Part shown: positions 1 through 7,505 of the stretch, one piece after another
Position numbering within the stretch: position 1 is the stretch's first letter
How the letters are laid out: the number at the start of each line of letters is the position of its first letter
NCBI GenBank assembly: GCA_041624375.1
Contig: JBFJVD010000052.1
Coordinates: 1-13,610, forward strand
Direction: 5' to 3'
Length of the DNA stretch: 13,610 nt
Origin: JBFJVD01 sp041624375
Lineage (GTDB): Bacteria; Chloroflexota; Anaerolineae; Anaerolineales; E44-bin32
The notes under the pieces: model-generated
What the model was told of the DNA's origin: nothing
Seen by the model: only the letters and a program-made list of their open reading frames with translations
Database searches by the model: none
Translations under genes and position numbers: made by a program

Positions 1-2187
1 CACGGCGACCATCCCAAAGTCGGAAAGCCGGCCTACCCCGTTCAGGAGCGGGGTCGCCCATGGATCCCGGTCCTCCTGAACACTGGGGAGATCGAAGCCA
101 TCCAGCACTGCGTCGCGCGGCGATGCGGCGAACAGCTGGACTGCTGTCGGTCCGCCCGAAAGGTAACCGAGGTGCACGTAGTTCCGTCCGTTTTCGACCT
201 GGTGGGGTGCCCCGATCCGGCGCACAAGCCGGTCGGCCAGCGGCGGTCCGGTTGGACGGGTTGAGAGTGTGACAACGCGCAGCTCGCGCGCCATTACATG
301 CTCGAGCAGCGCGCCGGCCACCGCATCGAGCTCCCCGGTGAAGCCGGGTTCATAGTCGAATACCATAAGTACGGGCCGATCCGTGGGGATCGAATTTACC
401 AGCGAGATGAGCGGCCCCAGATCTCGCGGCACCCGCGAGGGCAGGCTGAAAGACGGCACGCCAAGTCCGATCGGCAGGAGCACGGCCACAAGCAGCAGCA
501 GGCTGACCGCCCAGCGAAGCAGCGGCAGCGGGCGGCGCTCCGGCGGGACGGCTGTTTCCTCCCGTTCTTCATCTGCAACCATCCGGCGCAACATGTCCGC
601 CTGGGCAAACTGCCGCTCCGTGACCTCAAGGCGTGTACCGGCGATGGAGGCGGCGCGCGGTTTGGCCACGACAGGTTCAGCGGAAAGCACGCCGCGCAGT
701 CCAGCGAGCGGCCCAACAGATTCAACGACCTGGTCCTCCTCTGGTTCGAGGTCGATGACGGGCTGGAAAGTTTCCACCGGGCGCATCGCCTCGAGCCAGG
801 AAGGGAGGGTTGCCGGGGCCAGATCGCCGCTTCGCTCCTCACCGGGAGTTTCGGGTTCGGCCTCGGCCTGAGCGGCGCGCGCCTCGCTCAGCCATTCGGG
901 AAGCTCGATGGCGTCAAAATCGACATCATCCTGCTCAGGAGGTCCTGCCCCCTCGTCATCGAGGATGAGCGCCGGCACCCGCGGCAGGCCCTCTTCCTCA
1001 GGAATCGGCTCAAGCTCAGGTTCGTCCTCAAGTTCGGGCGCTTCAGCCTCTGATGGCTCGAGCTCCGCTTCTTCCAGCTCGGCGGCCTCGCCCGCCTCCC
1101 GAGCGCGGATGCGCGCCAGCCAATCCGGGACTTCTTCCCCTTCCTCGACGTCGGCGGTTTCACCATAGCCCGAGAGCCAATCGGGAACGCCCTCTGCGGA
1201 CTCTTCGGCGGGCTCGGGCTCAGCTGGCTCTGGTGCGGCTGGCTCTGGTTCGGTCGGCCCCTCATCCCATGGCTCGGGGGCATCCTCTTCCGTGAACGAC
1301 TCGGATTCGAAGGAAATCGGTTCGGGCTCTTCGGGCGGCCGATCCTCCGCCATCCAGTCAGGAGGGCCTTCTTCTTCGAGGTCCGCTTCTTCCGCGCCCG
1401 CCGCGCGCAGCTCTTCCAGCCAATCGGGGAGTTCACCGGTCTGCGCCGGTGCGAGGTCTTCAGCGTCCGGAACGGCGACCGGCTCGCCAACATCGGCCGC
1501 CAGCCACTCGGGGATCTCCCCCTCGGGCGGCCCCTCTTCTTCGGACTCGATCTCGCGCATGCCGCTGAGCCACTCCGGTTGTTCGGACTCAGGCTCGTCC
1601 TCAAATGCCGGTGGTTCCTCGTCGCCTTCGGCATCGAAGCCGGCTGGATCGAACGCGCCGGGGGCATCGGCGGCCGGCGGCTCGTCTTCCGCCGGGCTCT
1701 CCCCGCTCGTGACCTGGGGCTCGGATTCCCGCAGACGACCCAGCCAGTCGGGGACCTCTTCCTCTTCCGCCTCCGGCTCAGCCTCCTCGCCTTCACCGTC
1801 GGAGGGCTGATCGAGCCCGGATTCGGCACCCGTCTCAAGATCCCAGGTAGGCTCGGCTTCAGGCTCCTCGGGAAGCGCAGGCTCTTCATCCGGCCCGATG
1901 CGACTCAGCCAATCGGCGGCCTGCCCCTCATCGTCGTCGTCCGAGAGGTCATCCAGGCGGCCCAGCCATTCCCCCTCCTGGGCATCTTCCGGTTCCGGCT
2001 CGTCCCCCTCAGGGCGCATTCGGCTCAGCCAGGTGTCCCCGTTCTCAGGCTGTTGCGCGCCCGGGAACTCCGATTCCGGCGGGCTGTCGCCGACCGTCAG
2101 AGGCTTGATCCGCGCGCCACAGAACTCGCAGACTTCTGCGTGCTCTTCGTTGGGCTTGCCGCACATCGGGCAGCGCACATCAGCCAT
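1..2187 (-). CDS. Zinc-ribbon, acidic PDWL-repeat membrane protein (partial, C-terminus beyond left edge)
   Basis: All 729 codons from the ATG at 2187 to base 1 are open. Residues 6-28 form a zinc ribbon with two CxxC pairs (C6, C9 and C24, C27; reads RCPMCG and CEFCG). Residues about 40-545 are a low-complexity Glu/Asp/Pro/Ala segment, predicted disordered, carrying twelve copies of a P-[DE]-W-L type motif. A single hydrophobic segment at about 553-577 follows a basic stretch, so the N-terminal part is probably cytoplasmic. Residues about 585-729 resemble an alternating beta/alpha domain (for example VLMVFDY, RVVTLS, YVHLGYL) that continues off the window. The gene lies 5 bases after the stop of the membrane gene at 2193-2828 and is last in view of a four-gene operon. 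Similar zinc-ribbon proteins with PDWL motifs occur in Anaerolineae from memory; no function is known to me. A scaffold or adaptor role is inference. Confidence 0.9.
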   Translation of the reverse strand, partial: MADVRCPMCGKPNEEHAEVCEFCGARIKPLTVGDSPPESEFPGAQQPENGDTWLSRMRPEGDEPEPEDAQEGEWLGRLDDLSDDDDEGQAADWLSRIGPDEEPALPEEPEAEPTWDLETGAESGLDQPSDGEGEEAEPEAEEEEVPDWLGRLRESEPQVTSGESPAEDEPPAADAPGAFDPAGFDAEGDEEPPAFEDEPESEQPEWLSGMREIESEEEGPPEGEIPEWLAADVGEPVAVPDAEDLAPAQTGELPDWLEELRAAGAEEADLEEEGPPDWMAEDRPPEEPEPISFESESFTEEDAPEPWDEGPTEPEPAAPEPAEPEPAEESAEGVPDWLSGYGETADVEEGEEVPDWLARIRAREAGEAAELEEAELEPSEAEAPELEDEPELEPIPEEEGLPRVPALILDDEGAGPPEQDDVDFDAIELPEWLSEARAAQAEAEPETPGEERSGDLAPATLPSWLEAMRPVETFQPVIDLEPEEDQVVESVGPLAGLRGVLSAEPVVAKPRAASIAGTRLEVTERQFAQADMLRRMVADEEREETAVPPERRPLPLLRWAVSLLLLVAVLLPIGLGVPSFSLPSRVPRDLGPLISLVNSIPTDRPVLMVFDYEPGFTGELDAVAGALLEHVMARELRVVTLSTRPTGPPLADRLVRRIGAPHQVENGRNYVHLGYLSGGPTAVQLFAASPRDAVLDGFDLPSVQEDRDPWATPLLNGVGRLSDFGMVAV
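790..2034 (-). repeat. Twelve degenerate [DE]-W-L short linear motifs within the zinc-ribbon protein
   Basis: Reading the 1-2187 minus frame, a motif of the form P-[D/E]-W-L-x-x-[L/M/I/A]-R recurs with its Trp at residues 53, 74, 93, 148, 206, 228, 256, 278, 337, 356, 432 and 464. Examples are PDWLGRLR, PDWLARIR, PEWLSGMR, PEWLSEAR and PSWLEAMR; the copy at 278 is DWM. Spacing is irregular (19 to 76 residues), and the linkers share only acidity, not sequence. The copies are therefore conserved as peptides rather than as recent DNA duplications. A short extra run of EPEPA-type repeats lies at residues 313-328. Confidence 0.85.
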
Positions 2188-2192
2188 TGAAA

Positions 2193-2828
2193 TCAGTCCC
2201 CGTACGGCCTGTCGGCCGCCAGCAGGATGCGGAGACCCGTCGTGACCGCGCCCAGGGCGACGCCTAACAGGACGCCGCGCGCCCCGCCGGCCGCCCAGAC
2301 CTGGCTGATCCATGCCCGCAGATCACCAAATCCCTGGGCGATGAAACTATCGCTGGCCACCGGCCACGGTCCGGTCCCAATTAAGACCAGCAGAGCGCTG
2401 CCCAGGAAGATCACACTGACCAGGTCTCTTCGCCGGCTTACCAGCCGGAAGCCAGCCAATGTCAGCGCCACCGCCAGCAGGGCCGTCAGGCTGGCTTCGA
2501 CCGGAAGCTGGACGTAGTTGAACAGCAGTCGCACCACCTCATAATCCGGACCGAAGATTAATCCCAAGACGAGGGTGACCAGAAAGAAGAGGATCAGAAT
2601 CGCGCTGTACGGCCAGCCGACCTCCTGCAGGCTGACTTTGCTCCAATGAACGGAGAGCAGATTGAACAGGCCAACCAGGAGCGCCGCGGCTGCCAGGAGA
2701 ACCGCCCATTGCAGCAGCAGTAGCCTCAATCCAAGCAGCACCTGCAGCTCAATGAAGTAGCCGAGCAGAACGAGCAAGCCGGTGCCAATAGCGACTGCCG
2801 CCCAAATCATGTAGGTGCCGATCTTCAC
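2193..2828 (-). CDS. Multi-pass membrane protein of unknown function
   Basis: This 211-residue protein starts at a GTG (2828-2826) that overlaps the TGA of the upstream gene as GTGA, implying translational coupling. An ATG at codon 7 is a possible alternative. About six hydrophobic segments are visible, near residues 7-26, 33-57, 73-93, 109-130, 136-154 and 182-204. The loops are short and no catalytic motif is apparent. A basic SRRRD cluster follows helix 4. It sits between the DUF6754-like gene and the zinc-ribbon PDWL gene, all on the minus strand. I do not recognise the family. Its place suggests it is the integral-membrane partner of those two proteins; that is inference. Confidence 0.85.
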   Translation of the reverse strand: MKIGTYMIWAAVAIGTGLLVLLGYFIELQVLLGLRLLLLQWAVLLAAAALLVGLFNLLSVHWSKVSLQEVGWPYSAILILFFLVTLVLGLIFGPDYEVVRLLFNYVQLPVEASLTALLAVALTLAGFRLVSRRRDLVSVIFLGSALLVLIGTGPWPVASDSFIAQGFGDLRAWISQVWAAGGARGVLLGVALGAVTTGLRILLAADRPYGD

Positions 2829-3574
2829 AGCCCGACCCCCAGGGTGCGCAGCAGGGTGCCGATCAGGATTGCCACCACAACCAGCAACCGCACCACATCC
2901 TGCGCGCGGATGCTGGAGCGATGCAAATGACCGACATTCAGATAGGCTCCGCTGGCGAAGACCTCTTCGCCGATCAGTGGATGGTCGGCGGTGGCGAAAA
3001 GCAGTGCCTGCGACTGGACATCGTCCGTGCCGGCCAGAACAAAGATCCGGTTCCTTTCGCCGAAGTCCGCGCCAAGCGCGCCTTCAGCGCCAAACGACCC
3101 GATCAGCATATGAACCGAGACATCCTCCGAGGCGAGCAGCACCGGCAGGCCGGCGATGTAGGAGAATGGAGTAGGGGCCAACAGGCGGCCAGAGGTCGCC
3201 CGGTAGCGGTCTTTGGCACCCGCCTCGTTGTAGGCGGCGCGAAGGGTGTCCTGGGCCAGCAGCGTCATGGCGCCGTCCCCGGCGGTTACCACCACCGGGC
3301 GGTCGCTCATCGAGGTCTCGCGCGCCACCTTGCCAAGCACCGCCAGACCGGCGAGCGCTGGGGCGCTGTCGGAGCCGATGACCGACCCGGTTCCGAGAGA
3401 GAGGTGGACGCGCTGGCCCGCTTCAACGGCCCGTTCGATCCGCTGCCCCAGGAGGCGGAAGGACTCAATCGGTCGGAGTACGACCGGCCAGCGGTCGCGC
3501 AGCCCGGCGAAGAGCAGGATGAGGATGACAAAAACTACCAGGAGGGTGATCCCGACCAGCCCCTCAACGGTCAC
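2825..3574 (-). CDS. DUF6754-like membrane protein
   Basis: The protein is 249 residues. The GTG start (3574-3572) overlaps the TGA of the upstream small gene as GTGA and has a good ribosome site (GGGAGG about 8 bases upstream). A longer ORF reaching 3853 in the same frame would overlap that gene entirely, so I reject it. There is one hydrophobic helix at each end (about 7-24 and 226-245). Between them is a soluble alpha/beta domain with VHLSLGTGSVIGSDSAPALAGL at about 57-78, split here as VHLSLGTGS and DSAPALAGL. It also has PVVVTAGDGAMTLLAQDTLR at 93-112, PFSYIAGLPVLLASEDVSVH, and GSFGAEGALGADFG near 159-172. From memory this pattern matches DUF6754 (Chloroflexota and archaea), of unknown function. 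Both helices and the couplings to the neighbours suggest a membrane complex. Confidence 0.75.
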   Translation of the reverse strand: MTVEGLVGITLLVVFVILILLFAGLRDRWPVVLRPIESFRLLGQRIERAVEAGQRVHLSLGTGSVIGSDSAPALAGLAVLGKVARETSMSDRPVVVTAGDGAMTLLAQDTLRAAYNEAGAKDRYRATSGRLLAPTPFSYIAGLPVLLASEDVSVHMLIGSFGAEGALGADFGERNRIFVLAGTDDVQSQALLFATADHPLIGEEVFASGAYLNVGHLHRSSIRAQDVVRLLVVVAILIGTLLRTLGVGL

Positions 3575-3816
3575 CGTTTGCCTCCCTCCCGCAAACGCCC
3601 TAAGAAATGCGCCCGTTCTTGCTCGTTCTCGAGCAAGCGCGCCACCGCGCGCGCACGTCCACCCGGACCGAAGAAGGGCTCGAGCAAGTAGGCGGCTTGT
3701 GCACCGACGACAGCCAGAGGGCCAATGGCTTCCAGCACGAACAGCGCCGGCCCCTCGAGACCGTGCTTGCGCAGACCGTCGGCGAGGGCATCGGTTGCGG
3801 CCCGGTCGGCGTTCAT
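3571..3816 (-). CDS. Small hypothetical protein, first gene of the DUF6754 operon
   Basis: This is an 81-residue protein from ATG 3816-3814 to TGA 3573-3571. The same frame is open further upstream to 4287, but that part overlaps nurA and the promoter region. The ATG sits seven bases after a strong extended -10 box, which fixes the start. The sequence has an amphipathic N-terminal helix, a hydrophobic central stretch (PALFVLEAIGPLAVVGAQAA, about 23-42) and a charged C-terminal helix (LLENEQERAHFLGRLREG). The central stretch may be one membrane-associated helix. The gene is joined to the DUF6754-like gene by a 4-base GTGA overlap. No family is assigned. Similar short proteins occur in Chloroflexota from memory. 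Confidence 0.75.
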   Translation of the reverse strand: MNADRAATDALADGLRKHGLEGPALFVLEAIGPLAVVGAQAAYLLEPFFGPGGRARAVARLLENEQERAHFLGRLREGGKR

Positions 3817-3823
3817 GTCGCGG

Positions 3824-3832
3824 AGTATAGCA
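3824..3832 (-). promoter_or_regulatory. Extended -10 promoter, probably giving a leaderless transcript
   Basis: On the minus strand the sequence reads TGCTATACT, a TGn extended -10 with a TATACT hexamer (3829-3824). It is followed by seven bases (CCGCGAC) and then the ATG at 3816. Transcription would start at or within a base or two of the start codon. There is no Shine-Dalgarno sequence before this ATG, consistent with leaderless translation. No convincing -35 box lies at the usual distance, as is common for extended -10 promoters. Confidence 0.55.
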
Positions 3833-3855
3833 CAACCATTCCAACGCGGCCACAA

Positions 3856-3904
3856 TCCCCTATCGGTGGGGGTAAATGGCCGCGAACATCCCGAATATAG
3901 GGGA
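3856..3904. repeat. 8-base inverted repeat in the divergent promoter region
   Basis: TCCCCTAT (3856-3863) and ATAGGGGA (3897-3904) are exact reverse complements separated by 33 bases. They lie between the two divergent promoters. They could be half-sites of an operator controlling both operons, but a match of this length could occur by chance in an interval of this size. Confidence 0.2.
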
Positions 3905-3940
3905 GGAAGGAACGGATCGCAAGCGTCCAGCGGGCTGCGC

Positions 3941-3968
3941 TTGCACCTTCCCCGGCGCCGTTTATAAT
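3941..3968 (+). promoter_or_regulatory. Sigma70-type promoter for nurA-herA
   Basis: A perfect TATAAT (-10) lies at 3963-3968, with TTGCAC (a 3/6 match to the -35 consensus) at 3941-3946 and a 16-base spacer. Transcription would begin near 3975. The ribosome site AAAGGGG (3985-3990) and the nurA ATG (3997) follow. Confidence 0.6.
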
Positions 3969-3996
3969 ACGGAACAGGTGTTCGAAAGGGGCACGC

Positions 3997-5181
3997 ATGA
4001 GTCTCGACCTTCCTCAGCTCCTGCCACAGATCGACGCAATGGGCGAATCCGCGGCGGCTCGCGCCGCCCGCCTGGCCAAGCTGCTTCCGCAGGCCGTCGA
4101 GGCGCTTGACACGGCCGCCGGCCTGCCGGCCGAAGCGTTGGAAGCCCGGCTGGCCCGCGCCGGCGACCGCTGGCCGGGCGCCAAACCCACGGATGAGCCG
4201 CTCGACGCCATTCTTCCTCCCCCGCCCCATCCGGAACGGCTCAATATCGCCGGCGCCGACGGATCGCAGATCTACCCCGACCGGCACGCGCCGCTGCTCT
4301 ACTACCTGATCAATATCGGGACCATCCTCATCGAACAGGGGACCGGCTCACGCCCCAAAACCTCAACCCGGCCGAGCCTGCGTTACGAAGACGCCGATCT
4401 CTACTCCGAGAGCGACGCCCTGATCAACGTCCCGCTCGTCAACGGAGAACGTGACGTGGCGGAGATGGCTGCGCTCGGTGACCTGGCCGAAAGCAGCCAC
4501 CCGGCGCCCACGCTGGCCCTGCTGGACAACGGCCTCCTGCTGTGGCTGGCGTTGCAAGTCCAAGACCAGCAGCGGGAGCCGGCCGACCGGCTCTTGGCGG
4601 ACTACCTGCGGCAGATCGATCGGATCCAGGCCGCAGGTGCCGCTGTGGCCGGGTTCATGGACCGCCCGCGCAACGCCAGCGTCCTTGCGCTCCTCCACCT
4701 GGCGCTGCTCCCCACCGAGCATGTAGATGAGGCCAATCTGCGGCAGAACCGCTTTCGCGGCCTGACCGATCGGGCGCTCTTCGCGCAGCAGCTGCCGCCG
4801 GGCCACCGTAGCGCGCGATTCGTGCATGCCTCCCCCGTCAACCGAGATTTCCGGGCCGCCGGCCACGAGGTGCAGTTCTTCTACTTGAATACCGGCGAGG
4901 ATTGGCACATCGCGCGCATCGAAATCCCGGCCTGGGTGGGGGAATCCCCCCGATTGCTGGAATGGGTGCATGCCGGAATCCTGGGCCAGTGCAAGGCCAC
5001 TGGCGGCTTTCCCTATCCGCTCGTGCGGGCACACGAGCTGGCATTGGTGAGCCACAGCGAGCGGCAGACGCTCGAGACGATGCTGGGCCGTGCCGCCATG
5101 GGGCGCGGTCTCGAGGCGCGCAGCTCGCAGAAGGCACGCACCAAGCGCTGGACCGGTGCCCGCCGTCGCCACAGGCTGTAA
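3997..5181 (+). CDS. nurA: NurA-type 5'-3' nuclease
   Basis: This 394-residue protein belongs to the NurA-domain nuclease family, an RNase H-like, metal-dependent enzyme that works with the HerA translocase to resect DNA ends. The hallmark D-G-S (D88 in AGADGSQIYPD) marks the first catalytic strand. A second acidic strand is ALLDNGLLLW (D177). The C-terminal family signature YPLVRAHELALVSHSER lies at about 340-356 with H346 and E347. The start is set by the AAAGGGG ribosome site and the promoter just upstream. The last 25 residues are strongly basic (KARTKRWTGARRRHRL), possibly a DNA-binding tail. It is first gene of a nurA, HAS-barrel, herA cluster, and the herA link strongly supports the call. 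The specific activity is assumed from the family. Confidence 0.9.
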   Translation: MSLDLPQLLPQIDAMGESAAARAARLAKLLPQAVEALDTAAGLPAEALEARLARAGDRWPGAKPTDEPLDAILPPPPHPERLNIAGADGSQIYPDRHAPLLYYLINIGTILIEQGTGSRPKTSTRPSLRYEDADLYSESDALINVPLVNGERDVAEMAALGDLAESSHPAPTLALLDNGLLLWLALQVQDQQREPADRLLADYLRQIDRIQAAGAAVAGFMDRPRNASVLALLHLALLPTEHVDEANLRQNRFRGLTDRALFAQQLPPGHRSARFVHASPVNRDFRAAGHEVQFFYLNTGEDWHIARIEIPAWVGESPRLLEWVHAGILGQCKATGGFPYPLVRAHELALVSHSERQTLETMLGRAAMGRGLEARSSQKARTKRWTGARRRHRL

Positions 5182-5200
5182 CCAGGGAGGATCAGCGAGC

Positions 5201-5800
5201 ATGGCAGATCACACGATCATCGGCCGGGTGACCCGCTGCAGCACGCGCGGCTTCGTTGGCGCGATACGCCTTCCGGAACCCGACCTGCCGACCTTCGGCA
5301 GCCTGTGCCAGGCTGAGGCCCAGCAGGGCCGCTCGCAGGTGGTGGGGTTGATCTACGACATCAGCATCCAGGACGACGAGTTCGCCCGCCAGCTGGCCAC
5401 CGCCGAAGGCGTCACGCCGGAACAGCTGGCCGACAGCCAGGCCAACCGGCAGGTCCCCGTGGAATTCAGCGCGCTGGCAGTCGGCTACGCCAACGCAGGG
5501 AAATTCCACTATGGGCTCCCTCCCCAGCCGCCGCTCACCCTGGCCCCCATTCACACCCTATCGGACGAGGAAGCGCTGGCATTCAGCGCCTCCCTCGACT
5601 TCCTGCCCCTGCTGCTTTCGGCCACGGAGGTTCCCGTCGACGATCTGCTCGTCGCTGCGCTCCGGCGGGCATCCGCGCTGCGTCCCAGGTCGCAGCGGGC
5701 GGGCTACCTGCTGCAGGCGGGCCGCGTTTGCGCCCGGCTGCTTGGTCGGGACCTCACCCGCCTTGAGACCGTCCTGAACGGCCTGGCGGTGACGGCGTGA
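5201..5800 (+). CDS. Stand-alone HAS-barrel-like protein between nurA and herA
   Basis: The protein is 199 residues. The ATG at 5201 follows GGAGG (5186-5190) and lies 19 bases after the nurA stop; in-frame upstream codons overlap nurA and are excluded. The N-terminal 60 residues (IIGRVTRCSTRGFVGAIRLP, then SQVVGLIYDI) have the short-strand pattern of a HAS barrel, the domain shared by HerA and ATP-synthase N-termini. The rest is helical with no catalytic motif seen. HerA in this cluster carries its own N-terminal HAS barrel, so this is an additional copy in trans. It may act as an adaptor between NurA and HerA or load onto the hexamer rim; that is inference. The fold assignment rests on pattern recognition and the neighbourhood. 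Confidence 0.75.
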   Translation: MADHTIIGRVTRCSTRGFVGAIRLPEPDLPTFGSLCQAEAQQGRSQVVGLIYDISIQDDEFARQLATAEGVTPEQLADSQANRQVPVEFSALAVGYANAGKFHYGLPPQPPLTLAPIHTLSDEEALAFSASLDFLPLLLSATEVPVDDLLVAALRRASALRPRSQRAGYLLQAGRVCARLLGRDLTRLETVLNGLAVTA

Positions 5801-5840
5801 GCGCCGATCGAGCGGCAGCGAGAACACCGGAGGAGCCGTG

Positions 5841-7505
5841 ATGACCGAATCTTCGGACCTTGACCGTCACTTCGGGCCGCGGCGCGACGAGGCGCTCCTT
5901 GGCCAGGTAGTTGGCGGCTCGCTCTCCGCCGGCCTCCAGGTGAAACTGGACTCGCGCCTGGCGTTGGAGAAGCTGGCCGTCGGGCGCTACGTCACCATTC
6001 GCAGCGGCCAAACAGACCGCACGTTCTTCGGCATCATCACCGATATCGCCCTCGATTCGACCAACCCGGACCTTGCTCGCCGTCCCCCGAACGAGGAGGA
6101 GGCTTTCCTGGTGGAGGTCTACCGGGGCGAGGTGGCCTATGGGGCGCTGCATGTCAGCCCGATGCTCATGCTGGACGAAGGTGAGGACGAACCACGGCCG
6201 ATCAAGACGATCCCGGGACACTTCTCTCCCGTGTATGAAGCCACCCCGGCGGACGTTGAGCGCGTATTCGGGGAGGAAGATAAGCAGCACTTCTTTGTCG
6301 GCACGCCGCTCGACATGGAAACCGTCCAGGTCAACCTTAATCTGCGGCGCTTCGTCGAACGTTCCTCCGGGGTCTTCGGCAAGAGCGGCACCGGCAAATC
6401 CTTCATTACCCGTACCGTGCTTGCCGGCGTGATTCAGTCCGGCCTGGCCTCCACCCTGATCTTCGATATGCACAACGACTACGGTTGGGCTGTACAGGAC
6501 GAGGCCGGCCACGAGGTCAAAGGCCTGCGCCAGCTGTTCCCGGACGGCCGGGTGAGCGTGATCACGCTCGATCCAACCACATCTCGCGCCCGAGGCAGCA
6601 AAGTCGACGGCGAGCTGCGCATCGGGCTGGAGCAGATCGAGCCGGAAGATGTCATCATGCTCGCGTCGCTGCTCGATCTCAGCGAGGTGCAGACCGGCGC
6701 CCTGCATTACCTGCGGCGGCACCTGGGCAAGGACTGGATCGCCAAGCTGCTGGACGAAGACAACGACTCGGATGAGATGCAGGAGCTCATTGAAAGCGGC
6801 AGGATTGTGGCGGGGACTCTAGGCGCAATTCAGCGCAAGTTCGATTTCTTCCGCAGGATGGACTTTCTTGTGCCCGGCAAAGCCGATGACATCGTCGAGG
6901 ATATCTTCCGGCGCCTGAACCTTGGGATCCACGTCGTGCTCGAGTTCGGAGTCTATGGGAATACGCTGGCGGCCTACATCCTGGTGGCCAACTACCTGAC
7001 CCGGCGTATCCACGAGCGTTACGTCAAGCAGAAGAATCTCGCGGCGGGCAAGAAGGCGGACGATCCGCAGCCGCTGGTCATCGTGATCGAAGAAGCCCAC
7101 AAATTCCTCGACCCGCAGATCGCCGGCCACACGATCTTCGGAAATATCGCCCGCGAGCTGCGCAAGTACAACGTGACACTGCTGATCGTCGATCAGCGGC
7201 CGAGCGGCATCGATGACGAAGTGATGAGCCAGATCGGCACCCGCATCACCTGCTTGCTGGACAACGAAGCCGACATCCGGGCTGTGTTCTCTGGTGTGAG
7301 CGGCGCAGGCGCCCTGCGCGAGGTGCTGGCCCGCCTCGACACCCAGCAGCAGGCGCTGATCCTGGGGCATGCGGTGCCGATGCCGGTTGTCGTCCGTACC
7401 CGCGATTATGACGAAACGTTCTACGCCGCCATCGGCGCGGCCGAAGGTGAGGCGCTCTCGCAGCGCGCGCAGGAGGGGGCGGAGGCCCTGTTCGGCGACA
7501 GCTGA
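5841..7505 (+). CDS. herA: HerA-type hexameric DNA translocase ATPase
   Basis: The protein is 554 residues. I chose ATG 5841 over the adjacent GTG 5838 because the GGAGGAG ribosome site (5829-5835) would be only 2 bases from the GTG. An N-terminal HAS barrel (about 17-140) includes LLGQVVGG and YVTIRSGQ and ends near FSPVYEA. The Walker A motif GKSGTGKS is at 180-187. The Walker B motif LVIVIEEAHKF has its acidic pair at E417/E418. A conserved DQRPSGID segment about 35 residues later carries the arginine expected to sense a neighbouring subunit. HerA pumps double-stranded DNA and stimulates NurA during end resection. The gene is last in the nurA cluster, 40 bases after the HAS-barrel gene. 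No Sir2 or other effector gene is adjacent, which favours repair over a defence role. Confidence 0.93.
   Translation: MTESSDLDRHFGPRRDEALLGQVVGGSLSAGLQVKLDSRLALEKLAVGRYVTIRSGQTDRTFFGIITDIALDSTNPDLARRPPNEEEAFLVEVYRGEVAYGALHVSPMLMLDEGEDEPRPIKTIPGHFSPVYEATPADVERVFGEEDKQHFFVGTPLDMETVQVNLNLRRFVERSSGVFGKSGTGKSFITRTVLAGVIQSGLASTLIFDMHNDYGWAVQDEAGHEVKGLRQLFPDGRVSVITLDPTTSRARGSKVDGELRIGLEQIEPEDVIMLASLLDLSEVQTGALHYLRRHLGKDWIAKLLDEDNDSDEMQELIESGRIVAGTLGAIQRKFDFFRRMDFLVPGKADDIVEDIFRRLNLGIHVVLEFGVYGNTLAAYILVANYLTRRIHERYVKQKNLAAGKKADDPQPLVIVIEEAHKFLDPQIAGHTIFGNIARELRKYNVTLLIVDQRPSGIDDEVMSQIGTRITCLLDNEADIRAVFSGVSGAGALREVLARLDTQQQALILGHAVPMPVVVRTRDYDETFYAAIGAAEGEALSQRAQEGAEALFGDS

Noticed and set aside
298..2190. 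Long ORFs on both strands over the zinc-ribbon gene (for example 888-1889 minus, 298-1053 plus, 1292-1810 plus, 1579-2190 plus).
   Set aside because: They are in other frames of a fully open 729-codon gene, have Ser/Arg/Pro-skewed composition typical of shadow frames, and match no family.
3575..3853. N-terminal extension of the DUF6754-like protein to 3853.
   Set aside because: It overlaps the better-supported 81-residue gene, has Arg/Cys-rich shadow composition, and a GTG with a good ribosome site lies at 3574.
3817..4287. N-terminal extension of the 81-residue protein to 4287.
   Set aside because: It would run antisense through nurA and both promoters. The sequence is low-quality coding, and the ATG at 3816 fits the extended -10 box.
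3997..7505. HerA-based phage defence system.
   Set aside because: No Sir2, DUF4297 or other known effector is adjacent. NurA plus HerA with a HAS-barrel protein points to DNA repair.
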